Source of the DNA: JAAYJK01 sp964501655
Lineage (GTDB): Bacteria > Bacillota > Syntrophomonadia > Syntrophomonadales > Syntrophomonadaceae
Assembly: GCA_964501655.1 (NCBI GenBank)
Contig: CAZCTN010000002.1
Span: 93,217-157,216 of the forward strand
DNA length: 64,000 nucleotides
Direction: 5' to 3'
In this document: one piece after another, positions 43,343 to 52,663 of the stretch
Layout: each line of letters opens with the position of its first letter
Numbering within the stretch: the first letter of the stretch is position 1
Notes under the pieces: generated by a model
What the model was told of the DNA's origin: nothing
Databases searched by the model: none
What the model saw: the letters and a program-made list of their open reading frames with translations, nothing else
Program-made: the position numbers and the translations under genes

Positions 43343-44617
43343 ATGAGTAATAACCGGCGAAAGAGGTTAATCAAGCTGATTGGGCCGATGCTAATTATGC
43401 TGCTGTTTCTGACTGGTCCGATTGGGTCTGCCAGCGGTACTCAGAATATAACAGTCAACATTGATGGCCTGAGCTTGAAGACAGATGTTGCTCCGGTAGT
43501 TGTCAACAGTCGCACTATGGTGCCTTTCCGGGCTGTCTCAGAAGCGTTGGGCCTGGAAGTGAGCTGGGATGCCGGGCAGCAAAGAGTCACAGTCATCGGG
43601 GATGGTTTAACTGTAGAAATGATGATAGGGGATAATCAAGCTTATGTCAACGGTGCAGCCCGTACCCTGGACTCCGCTCCCATAATTGTTGGGGGAAGAA
43701 CTATGGTGCCCTTGCGCTTTATAGGTGAGAGCTTTGGATGTACCGTACAATGGAATCAAAGCTCCAGAGAAGTGACTATCCAGACTCCGCCCCGGGAAAT
43801 GGAACTTACCGGTTTTTATGCCCTGGGGGATCAGTCCACCAGCAGTTGGACCAATCTTTTTGGCCGGTCTTATCCCGATCGGGCGAAGGGTAATACCGAC
43901 CTGGTTGATACCATAGCATTAGGCTGGTATACCCTGGATGAAGAGGGAAATCTATTAACCCAAAGTGCCAGCGGATGGCAGCGTCCCCAGGGTTGGGAGG
44001 AAGTACTGGCGGCAGCGGATGATTATGGGCTGCGAACCGAAATGCTGGTGCATATGACCGACAGCAATGCCCGTATCCGCAGCTTGATAGGCAGCACTTC
44101 CGCAGTACAGCAGGCCATTGGCCAAATCGCAGCTGAAGCAGTACAATATGATGCGGTCAATCTGGACCTGGAAGGACTGGGCTGGAATGATACCCCGGAT
44201 GAACTGATGCAAGTGAGGCAGGATTTTACCAACTTTGTGAAGGCCCTTTCCAGCGAGTTAAAAAAATCGGGAGTGGAATTGACCCTCTGCCTGCATCCTT
44301 CCAACAGTGCTTATCCTGGCTATGACTATCAGGCATTGGGGAAAACAGCGGACCGGATCATAATCATGGCTTACGACTATGGAGCTAAACCCGAGCCCAC
44401 CGACCTGGTGTATCAGGCAGTTGAAGCCGCAGCAGCTCAGGTCCCCCCGGAGAAATTGATCCTGGGAATTTCCCTGGCCAGCGAAAATGCGGATAGCATA
44501 CGAACTAAGATAGGTATAGCCAAACAGTTTCAACTCCAGGGGGTAGCCCTATGGAGACTGGGCCTGATATCCGAAGATGTGTGGCAGGAACTCCGCAGCA
44601 ACATAACTGCCAACTAA
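43343..44617 (+). CDS. Exported copper-amine-oxidase-N/stalk domain plus GH18 hydrolase
   Basis: Start ATG 43343 (MSNNRRKRLIKLIGPML) with GGGAGGGTTTCAG upstream; 424 residues. A signal peptide (about 1-34) precedes two tandem stalk-type repeats (TMVPFRAVSEALG and TMVPLRFIGESFG, about 35-150), common in clostridial surface proteins. The remainder is a glycoside hydrolase 18 barrel: catalytic motif AVNLDLEG (DxE with acid Glu), substrate-site MAYDYGAK and the final WRLGLIS. The Asn in place of the first Asp is seen in YaaH/YdhD-like spore cortex and peptidoglycan hydrolases, so N-acetylglucosaminidase activity on the wall or spore cortex is the likely role. Confidence 0.85.
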   Translation: MSNNRRKRLIKLIGPMLIMLLFLTGPIGSASGTQNITVNIDGLSLKTDVAPVVVNSRTMVPFRAVSEALGLEVSWDAGQQRVTVIGDGLTVEMMIGDNQAYVNGAARTLDSAPIIVGGRTMVPLRFIGESFGCTVQWNQSSREVTIQTPPREMELTGFYALGDQSTSSWTNLFGRSYPDRAKGNTDLVDTIALGWYTLDEEGNLLTQSASGWQRPQGWEEVLAAADDYGLRTEMLVHMTDSNARIRSLIGSTSAVQQAIGQIAAEAVQYDAVNLDLEGLGWNDTPDELMQVRQDFTNFVKALSSELKKSGVELTLCLHPSNSAYPGYDYQALGKTADRIIIMAYDYGAKPEPTDLVYQAVEAAAAQVPPEKLILGISLASENADSIRTKIGIAKQFQLQGVALWRLGLISEDVWQELRSNITAN

Positions 44618-44623
44618 CAGACG

Positions 44624-44677
44624 CCCCGTGAGCCAAGTAATAAAAATATTACTCAGCCCACGGGGTTAGTGTTTTTA
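44624..44677. terminator. Terminator between GH18 and SLH genes
   Basis: CCCCGTG (44624-44630) / CACGGGG (44659-44665) with inner TAATA/TATTA and TTAGTGTTTTT after it. It ends the plus-strand GH18 transcript and may also stop the minus-strand SLH gene. Confidence 0.8.
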
Positions 44678-44732
44678 TCTCGCCTTAACCTGAAGAGATA
44701 TATCCGAGTATTGGAATATTCTAACGCTACGC

Positions 44733-47700
44733 CTAGATAACCAATATCTTAACCTCAGACTCTACTTCATCAATGATCACGGTAAAGTAGTAGCTTCCCT
44801 CTTGTGTCGATTCTGTAGCACTGAGGTTTAATGTTAACTCATTGGACAATATCGTTCCTGCAGGTTCTATCGTTATGCCTGCCGGAGGGGTATTGCCATT
44901 ATCTGCCTTCTCTTCGCTTCCATACCAGGCTACTGTTCCTTCCTCACCGTCTGCTATATTGCTGGTGGTTACGGTATAGGTTCGGCCGGTTGCTGGTATT
45001 CCTGCCTGGATTGCTCCACCCTGCAGGTCTCCGATGGTTACGGTCTTTGGCATTTCCTCGGTTGCCGGGAATACCGCCGTTACCACTCCGGAATCTGCCG
45101 CATTACTAGCTGTCACCCCAGCCACCGTAAAGAAGTCTGCTGCAACTCCGGTCAGAGTAAACCCGGCTTTGGGGGTCAGGGTTATGGTTGCTGTATATAC
45201 CGTACCGGCAGCAAAGGGATTATCATCCGGAGTCCAGCTTACCGTTCCGGTGTACTGATTGGTTTCGCTTATTGCCGTTACCGGCGTTTCTCCTTTGACC
45301 GGCTGGCTTACACCTTCTATTGTTGATATGGTAATCGTTGCTTCTACGGCAAAGTTGATGGTGTAGGTCCTGCTTGTAATCCCGTCTTCGGCGGTTACGA
45401 CTACCGTTGTTGAACCCGGCAGGCTATCGGCACTATTTAGAACCACACTAGCCAGTTCATCACTCTTCGTATATGTTACGGCTGGTACCTGAGTTGTTCC
45501 ATATGACAGAACTACGTCATAGTCAATGGTATTCGGACTGAAATCAGGTACAGAACCCCCATCGTATTTCAATTCACTTAGACTGGCATCATTACTGGCG
45601 GCAGCGGTTGCCGGGAATACCGCCGTTACCACTCCGGAATCTGCCGCATTGTTAGCTGTCACCCCAGCTACCTCAAAGAAGTTTTCAGATACTCCGATAA
45701 ACGTAAACCCTGCTTTGGGAGTAAGGGTTATGGTTGCTTCGTATACCGTACCGGCAGCAAAGGGATTATCATCCGGAGTCCAGCTTACCGTTCCGGTGTA
45801 CTGATTGGTTTCGCTTATTGCCGTTACCGGCGTTTCTCCTTTGACCGGCTGGCTTACACCTTCTATTGTTGATATGGTAATCGTTGCTTCTACGGCAAAG
45901 TTGATGGTGTAGGTCCTGCTTGTAATCCCGTCTTCGGCGGTTACGACTACCGTTGTTGAACCCGGCAGGCTATCGGCACTATTTAGAACCACACTAGCCA
46001 GTTCATCACTCTTCGTATATGTTACGGCTGGTACCTGAGTTGTTCCATATGACAGAACTACGTCATAGTCAATGGTATTCGGACTGAAATCAGGTACAGA
46101 ACCCCCATCGTATTTCAATTCACTTAGACTGGCATCATTACTGGCGGCAGCGGTTGCCGGGAATTCCGCCGTTACCACTCCGGAATCTGCCGCGTTGCTT
46201 ACAGATGTTGCTCCAGCTACCTCAAAGAAGTTTTCAGATACTCCGATAAACGTAAACCCGGCTTTGGGGGTAAGGGTTATGGTTGCTTCGTATACTGTAC
46301 TGGCAGCAAAGGGATTATGGGTTGGTGACCAGCTTACTATTCCTGTATATTGGTCAGTCTCGCTTATTGCCGTTACCGGTGTTTCTCCTTTGACTGGCGG
46401 GGTTGCCCCTGCTATGGCGGCAATACTAATTGGTTCAGCTTCCGTCTCTGGAAATACCGCGGTTACCACTCCGGAATTGGCAGCATTGCTTACAGATGTT
46501 GCTCCGTCTACTGTGAAGAAGTTTGCAGCTACCCCGGTCAGAGTAAACCCGACTTTGGGGGTAAGGGTTATGGTTGCTTCGTATACTGTACTGGCAGCAA
46601 AGGGATTATGGGTTGGCGACCAGCTTACCGTTCCAGTGTACTGTGCATTCTGAGTTATCTCCGTTACTGGAGCTGCTCCTCTTACCGGCGGGGTTACTCC
46701 TCCTATTGCTGATATATCAATTTCTACCGGGACTGCTTGGGTGGCAGGGAATATTGCTGTTACTATTCCTGAATTCTCGGCATTCACATCCGAATTAGCC
46801 CCGTCTACCGTAAAGAAGTTTGCAGCTACCCCGGTCAGTGTAAACCCGGCTTTGGGGGTCAGGGTTATGGTGGCTGTGTATACTGTGCTGGCCTGAAAAG
46901 GATTATGTCCCGGTGACCAGCTTATAGTCCCTGTATATTGAGCTGTTTCGGTTATGGTGGTCTTGGGAACCTCTCCTGTTTTCGGAACTGTAACACCTGG
47001 AATAGCTTTAATATTTATTACTGTTTCAGCGGCTATCGGTCCTTTTGCCGCACTGGTTACTTGTCCGGTATAGCTTCCGCTGCCTGTTGCTGAAACTTTT
47101 AGGTATTGGCCAATGTCCCCGGTAGATGGTATGTAGGTTTTGGTGGTTGCATCGCTAATCTCAGCATATTCTCCATCTGCTGCATCAGAAATGCTCCACT
47201 GATACTTTGCCGTGGCAGCGGAAGGTATCGGTGCTGCTGTCAGCGGAACGCCAACCACAGCATTTCCTGTTATGGCAACACTGGTGATGGCAGTTGTGCC
47301 TCCACCGCCACCACCTCCACCGCCGCCACCTCCACCGCCGCCTCCGCCTCCACTGGGAGTAGTGACGGTGGGGGTAGTTGGGGGAGTATATACCAGCACT
47401 GGTGGAGTTGCTACCTCCTCCTCTTTTGGCAGATCACCCGAGGTTAAACCTGCCTTGGCCTGCAAACTGCGCTGCAGTATTACTGCGGCCTGGGCACGGG
47501 TAACTTTGGCTTTGGGTTTAAAGCTGCCATCGGGATAGCCGCTCAGAATTCCCTGGGCTGAAGCAGATTTGACTGCGTCAAGGGCCCATGACGATATGGC
47601 CCCGGCATCCACAAAATCCTGGCCGTTACCTTTACTAATTTTCAGAGCTTTGACTAAAATGACTGCGGCCTGCTCCCGGGTGATGGGATCATCCGGACCG

Positions 47701-48074
47701 AATTTACCCTCATCATAACCGGTAATAATGCCATGCTGGCAAGCTGTCTTAATGGACTTTTCCGCCCAGTGACCGGCTATGTCATCAAATCCTTTGCCGT
47801 CAATCTGGGGCAAAGCTAGAGAAACTACGATTAAATGAGCAAATTCCGCCCGGGATATTCCAGCGTCAGGACGGAAAGTGCCGTCCCCATACCCATTTAT
47901 CATTCCTTTATCAGCCATATCCTGAATGCTGTTCCTGGCCCAGTGATCCTTGATATCACTGAGATTTGAAGATCCCTGAACTTCCGGCACTACTCCTATC
48001 AAACTGGTAACGACAAGCAGGGTGGTCAAGAGCAAAGCCGGGTAAAGCTTGTTTTTCATCCAAGGCTTAAACAA
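44733..48074 (-). CDS. SLH-domain surface protein with Ig-like and cadherin-like repeats
   Basis: A 1113-residue exported protein starting at TTG 48074 (AGGAGGTTACAAT upstream). A signal peptide is followed by three SLH domains (about 38-200; DHWARNSIQDMADKGMING, HWAEKSIKTACQHGIITG, ALDAVKSASAQGILSG) that bind pyruvylated secondary wall polymer. A Thr/Pro linker runs into 18 consecutive glycines. The rest consists of at least five YDG-type Ig-like repeats (TVYEATITLTPKAGFT) and two cadherin-like beta-sandwich domains (NDASLSELKYDGGSVPDF). At DNA level about 423 bp are duplicated perfectly (see repeat). It is a surface or S-layer-associated adhesin-like protein. Confidence 0.85.
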   Translation of the reverse strand: MFKPWMKNKLYPALLLTTLLVVTSLIGVVPEVQGSSNLSDIKDHWARNSIQDMADKGMINGYGDGTFRPDAGISRAEFAHLIVVSLALPQIDGKGFDDIAGHWAEKSIKTACQHGIITGYDEGKFGPDDPITREQAAVILVKALKISKGNGQDFVDAGAISSWALDAVKSASAQGILSGYPDGSFKPKAKVTRAQAAVILQRSLQAKAGLTSGDLPKEEEVATPPVLVYTPPTTPTVTTPSGGGGGGGGGGGGGGGGGGTTAITSVAITGNAVVGVPLTAAPIPSAATAKYQWSISDAADGEYAEISDATTKTYIPSTGDIGQYLKVSATGSGSYTGQVTSAAKGPIAAETVINIKAIPGVTVPKTGEVPKTTITETAQYTGTISWSPGHNPFQASTVYTATITLTPKAGFTLTGVAANFFTVDGANSDVNAENSGIVTAIFPATQAVPVEIDISAIGGVTPPVRGAAPVTEITQNAQYTGTVSWSPTHNPFAASTVYEATITLTPKVGFTLTGVAANFFTVDGATSVSNAANSGVVTAVFPETEAEPISIAAIAGATPPVKGETPVTAISETDQYTGIVSWSPTHNPFAASTVYEATITLTPKAGFTFIGVSENFFEVAGATSVSNAADSGVVTAEFPATAAASNDASLSELKYDGGSVPDFSPNTIDYDVVLSYGTTQVPAVTYTKSDELASVVLNSADSLPGSTTVVVTAEDGITSRTYTINFAVEATITISTIEGVSQPVKGETPVTAISETNQYTGTVSWTPDDNPFAAGTVYEATITLTPKAGFTFIGVSENFFEVAGVTANNAADSGVVTAVFPATAAASNDASLSELKYDGGSVPDFSPNTIDYDVVLSYGTTQVPAVTYTKSDELASVVLNSADSLPGSTTVVVTAEDGITSRTYTINFAVEATITISTIEGVSQPVKGETPVTAISETNQYTGTVSWTPDDNPFAAGTVYTATITLTPKAGFTLTGVAADFFTVAGVTASNAADSGVVTAVFPATEEMPKTVTIGDLQGGAIQAGIPATGRTYTVTTSNIADGEEGTVAWYGSEEKADNGNTPPAGITIEPAGTILSNELTLNLSATESTQEGSYYFTVIIDEVESEVKILVI
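45197..46165. repeat. Perfect 423-bp duplication inside the SLH gene, 546-bp period
   Basis: Bases about 45197-45619 and 45743-46165 are identical as read by eye, then diverge on both sides (for example GGGAATACC against GGGAATTCC). The period of 546 bases is 182 codons, so the frame is kept; each unit carries one cadherin-like domain plus part of the next Ig-like repeat. Confidence 0.9.
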
Positions 48075-48441
48075 ATTGTAACCTCCTATCCTGAAACTAT
48101 ATCAGGTTCTCTAATCTATAGGGTTTTATTTTTCTAGACTTTGTTGGTAATCGTTCCTGCTTATTGAACCCATAAGAAACCTTCCTTATTATTGGGTCAC
48201 AATAGAACCGACTTTAATTCAAAACTCACCTCCAGGTACAATTTTTCATCCTGGCGCTTTTCTCTCCGACCTCCTCCGCCATAGATTTGGCACCTATAAC
48301 CATGATTGGTATTTACTTCATTATATTATTGATTATAATATATCAAGCTCAGCCCTGCCCGCACAATGTCATAAGGTTTGATCCTGTTCTGAGATTTAGA
48401 GACAAGCTATGCAGCAGCAGAGGGATCCCCGCCTTGCTGCA

Positions 48442-48471
48442 TGAATACAAAGGGGACTGATTGGCAAACTA
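48442..48471 (+). promoter_or_regulatory. Sigma-G-like promoter of the germination operon
   Basis: TGAATA (48442-48447), 17-base spacer, CAAACTA (48465-48471) differs at one position from the forespore sigma-G -10 consensus CATNNTA. It lies 44 bases before the gerA-type start and after an inverted repeat ATGCAGCA (48409-48416) / TGCTGCAT (48435-48442). The rest of the 440-base intergenic region (48075-48514) shows no gene. Confidence 0.5.
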
Positions 48472-48514
48472 ATGTATATATCCCATATCAGGATAGTTTT
48501 TAGAAGGAGTCTTT

Positions 48515-50059
48515 ATGCGCTATATAAACCAGAAGTATCAGGTCAGGTCAGGAGTCCCAGCCGAACAGGCTGCGAATCAAGTAATATCTGAGAATATCCG
48601 GGAAAATACTGACCGGATGAAAGTCTTGCTGGAAAGATGTTCTGACGCAGTTATAAGGGAGTTTTCCTTTGGCGGGGAGCATATTATCCCCTGTGTCCTT
48701 CTGTTCTTTGACGGTTTATCAGATAAAGCTGAAATCGAAGATCATCTGCTCAAATCATTGCTCCTGGAGTTAAACATGCTGGAGGAATCTCCCTTACGTG
48801 ACAATATAGATTACTTTACATTTTTGCAAGAGCGGGTTTTGACTCTTTCCCAGCTGAACTGTCTGAACACCCTGGAAGAAGTCTGCTATTCTTTGAATTC
48901 CGGAGACGCAGTCCTGCTAATAGATGGCTGCTCTCAAGGTCTGGCTGCCGGCACCCGTTTTTGGCAGAGCCGCGGCATACAGACCCCGGAAAACGAGCTG
49001 ACTATACATGGACCTAAAGACGGCTTTAATGAAACCCTGCGTTATAATTCGGCCCTGATCAGGCGTCGCCTGAAGTCTACCCAACTGAAAAATGAAATTA
49101 TCATAATCGGACGAATTAGTAAAACCGATGTGATGATAAGCTATATCGAAGATATTGCTCCTGGAACCCTGGTCGATGAGGTAAAATCACGGCTGACCAA
49201 AGTCGATATCGACGGTATCCTGGACGCCGGTTACCTGGAAATATATCTGACCGACACCAAATGGACTATTTTTTCCCAGGTTGAATATACTGAGCGTCCC
49301 GACCGGGTTTGTGCCCACCTGCTGGAGGGTGGAGTGGCTATTATGGCAGATGGCTCTCCTATGGCTTTATTGGCTCCTGTTTCCTTTCCCCAGTTTATGA
49401 TATCTGCTGAAGACTACTACCAGAACTTTATCTTTGGTTCGAGTTATCGCATTTTGCGTTTTCTGGCCTTCTTTGCCGCCTTGACCCTGCCATCCTTTTA
49501 TGTAGCCGTCATATCCTTTCATCACGAAATGATTCCTACCAATCTGTACCTTACTATTGCTTCCACCCGGGAAGGAGTTCCATTTCCTGCCGTGATAGAA
49601 GCTTTGCTGCTGGAGCTGACTTTCGAACTGCTCCGGGAAGCTGGATTGAGGCTTCCCCGGGCTATTGGCCCGGCAGTGAGCATAGTTGGAGCTTTGATTA
49701 TAGGGGAGGCGGCGGTCAGAGCCGGTCTGGTATCTGGTTTAATGGTGGTAGTGGTTGCCTTTACCGGTATTGCTTCCTTTGTTATACCAGCTTATAACGC
49801 AAGCGTTATAATTCGCATAGCCCGGTTTGGCATTTTAATTTCGGCCGGCCTTCTGGGTTTGCCTGGAATGATTATGGCCCTGCTGCTTATGTTAATTAGA
49901 ATGGAAAACATCCAGTCTTTGGGGAAACCTTATCTTTCACCCCTTTCTCCCATCAATCTGGCCCAACTTTCAGATGTTCTGGTGCGCCGTCCCTGGACTT
50001 TGAATACTCGTCGTCCCTATCTGCCTGGAATGCTGAATAAAACCAGGCAGAGAACCTAA
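48515..50059 (+). CDS. GerA-family spore germination protein (A subunit)
   Basis: A 514-residue A subunit of a nutrient germinant receptor. The start ATG follows AGAAGGAGTCTTT. The amino half (about 1-290) is the soluble two-lobed domain (AVLLIDGCSQGLAAGTRFW), and the carboxyl half has about five membrane helices with family motifs ASTREGVPFPAVIEALLLE, RLPRAIGPAVSIVGALIIG and the final LSPINLAQLSDVLVRRPW. The protein sits in the spore inner membrane and works with B and C subunits encoded downstream. A sigma-G-like promoter precedes it. Confidence 0.93.
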   Translation: MRYINQKYQVRSGVPAEQAANQVISENIRENTDRMKVLLERCSDAVIREFSFGGEHIIPCVLLFFDGLSDKAEIEDHLLKSLLLELNMLEESPLRDNIDYFTFLQERVLTLSQLNCLNTLEEVCYSLNSGDAVLLIDGCSQGLAAGTRFWQSRGIQTPENELTIHGPKDGFNETLRYNSALIRRRLKSTQLKNEIIIIGRISKTDVMISYIEDIAPGTLVDEVKSRLTKVDIDGILDAGYLEIYLTDTKWTIFSQVEYTERPDRVCAHLLEGGVAIMADGSPMALLAPVSFPQFMISAEDYYQNFIFGSSYRILRFLAFFAALTLPSFYVAVISFHHEMIPTNLYLTIASTREGVPFPAVIEALLLELTFELLREAGLRLPRAIGPAVSIVGALIIGEAAVRAGLVSGLMVVVVAFTGIASFVIPAYNASVIIRIARFGILISAGLLGLPGMIMALLLMLIRMENIQSLGKPYLSPLSPINLAQLSDVLVRRPWTLNTRRPYLPGMLNKTRQRT

Positions 50060-50079
50060 GCAGGAAAGAGAGGGTGTTT

Positions 50080-51252
50080 ATGGGTAAAAAGCCACTTATC
50101 ATTCTGCTTCTGATTGGCGCCCTTTTGCTTTCTGGATGTTATGATAAATTTGAAATGGGCGAGACCATGGTTGTTGTTGCCCACGGATTGGATACGGACG
50201 GAAACAGCAAGCTGATCTCCGCGCAATTGGCTCTAACCCCGCCTCGGGAAGGACAATTGGAACCCGGACCCAAGTTCATTGTGGTATCCTCCAGTGCTCT
50301 CTCCTTTGCCGAGGCCGGGCGAATACTATCCCTCTCACTGCCCCGTCGGCCTCTGTGGTCCATGGCGGACACCATTATAATCGGCGAAAAGCTGGCAGAG
50401 CTGGATAGCGGCCTATTTACCGATCTCCTGCTCCGCAATCCCCGCTTACGCTATAATGTCCAGTTGTTTGTGGCCAAGGGAGTCTTCCCATCAGAGATAT
50501 TGGAGGCAGAAGTATTCCCGGAGGATTATTCGGGAACTGCCCTGGAAAACATCATTGATAATCAGAGAGGACAGGCCGGCATTTATATACCGGTTGATAT
50601 AAAAGATTTTCTATTCAAAACCGGTACGGCAGGAATTGAACCTGTCTTACCGCAGATAATAATGGAAAAAAGCGAAAATCAGGCAAAGCTTAAGCTTCAG
50701 GGTACGGCGGTATTTAAAGGCCGTCAAATGGTGGGATCTTTGGATGAACAGCAGACCCGGGGCCTGGCACTATTAAATCCCAAGTCAATCCATAGAACGG
50801 TTTTTAATATAAAAAGCCCGGGACATGGAGAAGAAACGTCGGAGTTGAAGCTGTATGATACTATGGCCATGGAATTAACTTCATACCAGATTCAGGTTAA
50901 ACCATTAATAAATGGCAACAATATAACTATGAATATTATCATGGAAGCGAAAGGAAACATAATTGAGGATAATAACAACCATAATATATCTGATCCAGAA
51001 ATGGTTAGCAGCATTGAACGGGAGGCAGCAAGGGTTCTGCGCCAGTATATACACAGCTGCATAGAACAAGCTCAGTCCTTAAACAGCGACATACTAGGCT
51101 GGGGTCTGGCTATCAGCCGCAGCCATCCCAAAACCTGGATGGAAATCGAAGCAAGCTGGCCGGATATGTTCGCCGGAATATCCAGTAACATACAGGTAAA
51201 ATATGAACTGCAACAGAGTTACCTGCTGAACGATGCCTTCCCGTTTAAGTAA
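50080..51252 (+). CDS. Ger(x)C-family germination lipoprotein (C subunit)
   Basis: Start at ATG 50080 (MGKKPLIILLLIGALL), with GAGAGGGTG upstream; 390 residues. A lipoprotein signal with lipobox LLLSGC is followed by a family-typical region (MVVVAHGLDTDG, RPLWSMADTIIIGEKLAE, YNVQLFVAKG) and GTAVFKGRQMVGSLDEQQTRG in the middle. The carboxyl domain ends with GLAISRSHPKTWMEI. It is anchored in the outer leaflet of the spore inner membrane and is required for receptor function. The order here is A-C-small membrane protein-B. Confidence 0.93.
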   Translation: MGKKPLIILLLIGALLLSGCYDKFEMGETMVVVAHGLDTDGNSKLISAQLALTPPREGQLEPGPKFIVVSSSALSFAEAGRILSLSLPRRPLWSMADTIIIGEKLAELDSGLFTDLLLRNPRLRYNVQLFVAKGVFPSEILEAEVFPEDYSGTALENIIDNQRGQAGIYIPVDIKDFLFKTGTAGIEPVLPQIIMEKSENQAKLKLQGTAVFKGRQMVGSLDEQQTRGLALLNPKSIHRTVFNIKSPGHGEETSELKLYDTMAMELTSYQIQVKPLINGNNITMNIIMEAKGNIIEDNNNHNISDPEMVSSIEREAARVLRQYIHSCIEQAQSLNSDILGWGLAISRSHPKTWMEIEASWPDMFAGISSNIQVKYELQQSYLLNDAFPFK

Positions 51253-51292
51253 TACAGACGGCAAAACCAATCCTGTAAAGGAGCGCACACCA

Positions 51293-51469
51293 TTGATCTG
51301 GCTTTTTCTTATCCTTGTAATCAGTATATTGGTCCTGGATACTCCCCCTCTAATCAAAGCAAGGGCTTATAATGAACTGATTGTCTTCAGCGTTATTTTA
51401 CTGGTGGGCATATATCTGGCTATGGTACAGTTATATAATCTACCTTTTTTCAATATTCTGGGCGAATGA
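51293..51469 (+). CDS. Small two-helix membrane protein of the ger operon
   Basis: TTG 51293 has the ribosome site AAAGGAG at normal spacing, giving 58 residues; an in-frame ATG at 51233 (78 residues) overlaps the C-subunit gene but has no ribosome site. Two hydrophobic segments are visible (IWLFLILVISILVL and LIVFSVILLVGIYLAMV). Small membrane D-type proteins accompany several Ger receptor operons and modulate germination, so a similar role is inferred from position and topology only. Confidence 0.55.
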   Translation: MIWLFLILVISILVLDTPPLIKARAYNELIVFSVILLVGIYLAMVQLYNLPFFNILGE

Positions 51470-51547
51470 ACTGTACCGCTGCAATACCGGTAATTTCCTG
51501 GAGTTCATACTAGATATATCAATTCTGGTACACAAGGAGGATTCTCT

Positions 51548-52663
51548 ATGCCGCTGATAAACAACCGCCAGATATTCAGCATATTGTTTTTAAGCATAGT
51601 ACCATGTTTTCTGGTATTTTGACCGAGTGTTCTGGCAGAAGTTTCTGGCCACAACTCCTGGATATCGGTTTTAGCTACCTTCTTCCCTGGATTGGTGATC
51701 ATTTATATACATATCTGTCTGCTGAAAAAGAGCTCCCAGGCCTTTCCCGGCATGCTGGAAGAACACCTGGGTATGGTCGGCAGGATTATTGCTCTGCTAT
51801 ACATTATTATTTTTTTACTCGTAGCTTCTCTCTACCTGCGTATATTTATAGATTTCCTGACGATCACCGTACTCAACAATACGCCCGCCACTTTGATCAT
51901 ACTGTGTTTGCTGATACCTGGCGTCTATGCTGTCCGCAGCGGTGCAGAGGTTTTCGCCCGGACCAGTGAGGTAATCCTGGTGGTCTTCCTTCCCCTGGCT
52001 ATAATACTGCTTCTGGCTGCTGCCACCGAAAATCCTGATTGGAGAAATCTCATGCCGGTTGGTTTTATAAGTATGCGGGATTTAACCCATGCAGTATATT
52101 TAAACCTGTGGCATTTCGCCAATGTTATATTGGTATTGAACCTGGCGTATTTCTCCCCCCGGCGGGAGCAAATTCCCCGCTTGCTGCTCATCTTTTTAGT
52201 AGTATTAACCGTTTTTCTGTCTATTGCCCTTTTGGTTACTATTATTACTCTGGGAGTTGCTATTACCTCCCGTTCAACATTTCCCCTGTTTGAAATTGCC
52301 CGTTCCGCTTCATACGCAGGCTTTATAAGAAATACCGAGCCACTATTTGTATCTATATTCATGTTGGGGATCTTCGTATCGGTTGTCTCCTTCTGGATAA
52401 TAGCCTGTTATAGTACCCAGCAGGTTTTTCGCTTGAAAGATTATCGGTTCCTGGCCGCGCCATCTGCAATAATAATAGCATTTCAGGCGGTTTTAATTGC
52501 CCCTAATACCTTCGGCGTCTTCAGGATTCTTCGTCATTCTGCTCCTTTACTCTTTGGCTTCTTCTTCGTACTTATCCCTTTCCTCCTATATATACTGCTT
52601 CTATTCAAACCTGAACTGGAACAAAAATCCAACAGCGGCCTGCAGAATGAGACTGAATCTTGA
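51548..52663 (+). pseudogene. GerB-family germination permease with in-frame TGA stop
   Basis: ATG 51548 has a strong ribosome site (AAGGAGGATTCTCT) and opens MPLINNRQIFSILFLS, a normal GerB start, but codon 25 is TGA (51620-51622). The same frame continues in-family (PSVLAEVSGHNSWISVLATF) to the stop at 52663, with about ten membrane helices and family motifs such as LNLWHFANVILVLNLAYF and FVLIPFLLYILLLF. Either a nonsense mutation has inactivated the B subunit, or a base is wrong in the assembly. Re-initiation at TTG 51692 would lose the first membrane helix. No selenocysteine-type hairpin is apparent after the TGA. Confidence 0.8.

Noticed and set aside
44160..44190. GH18 motif AVNLDLEG as a broken catalytic site
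   Set aside because: Asn at that position is normal for the YaaH/YdhD-like subfamily, and the catalytic Glu is present.
51620..51622. TGA in the GerB-type gene as a selenocysteine codon
   Set aside because: No convincing SECIS-like hairpin right after it, no sel genes in view, and the family does not use selenocysteine.
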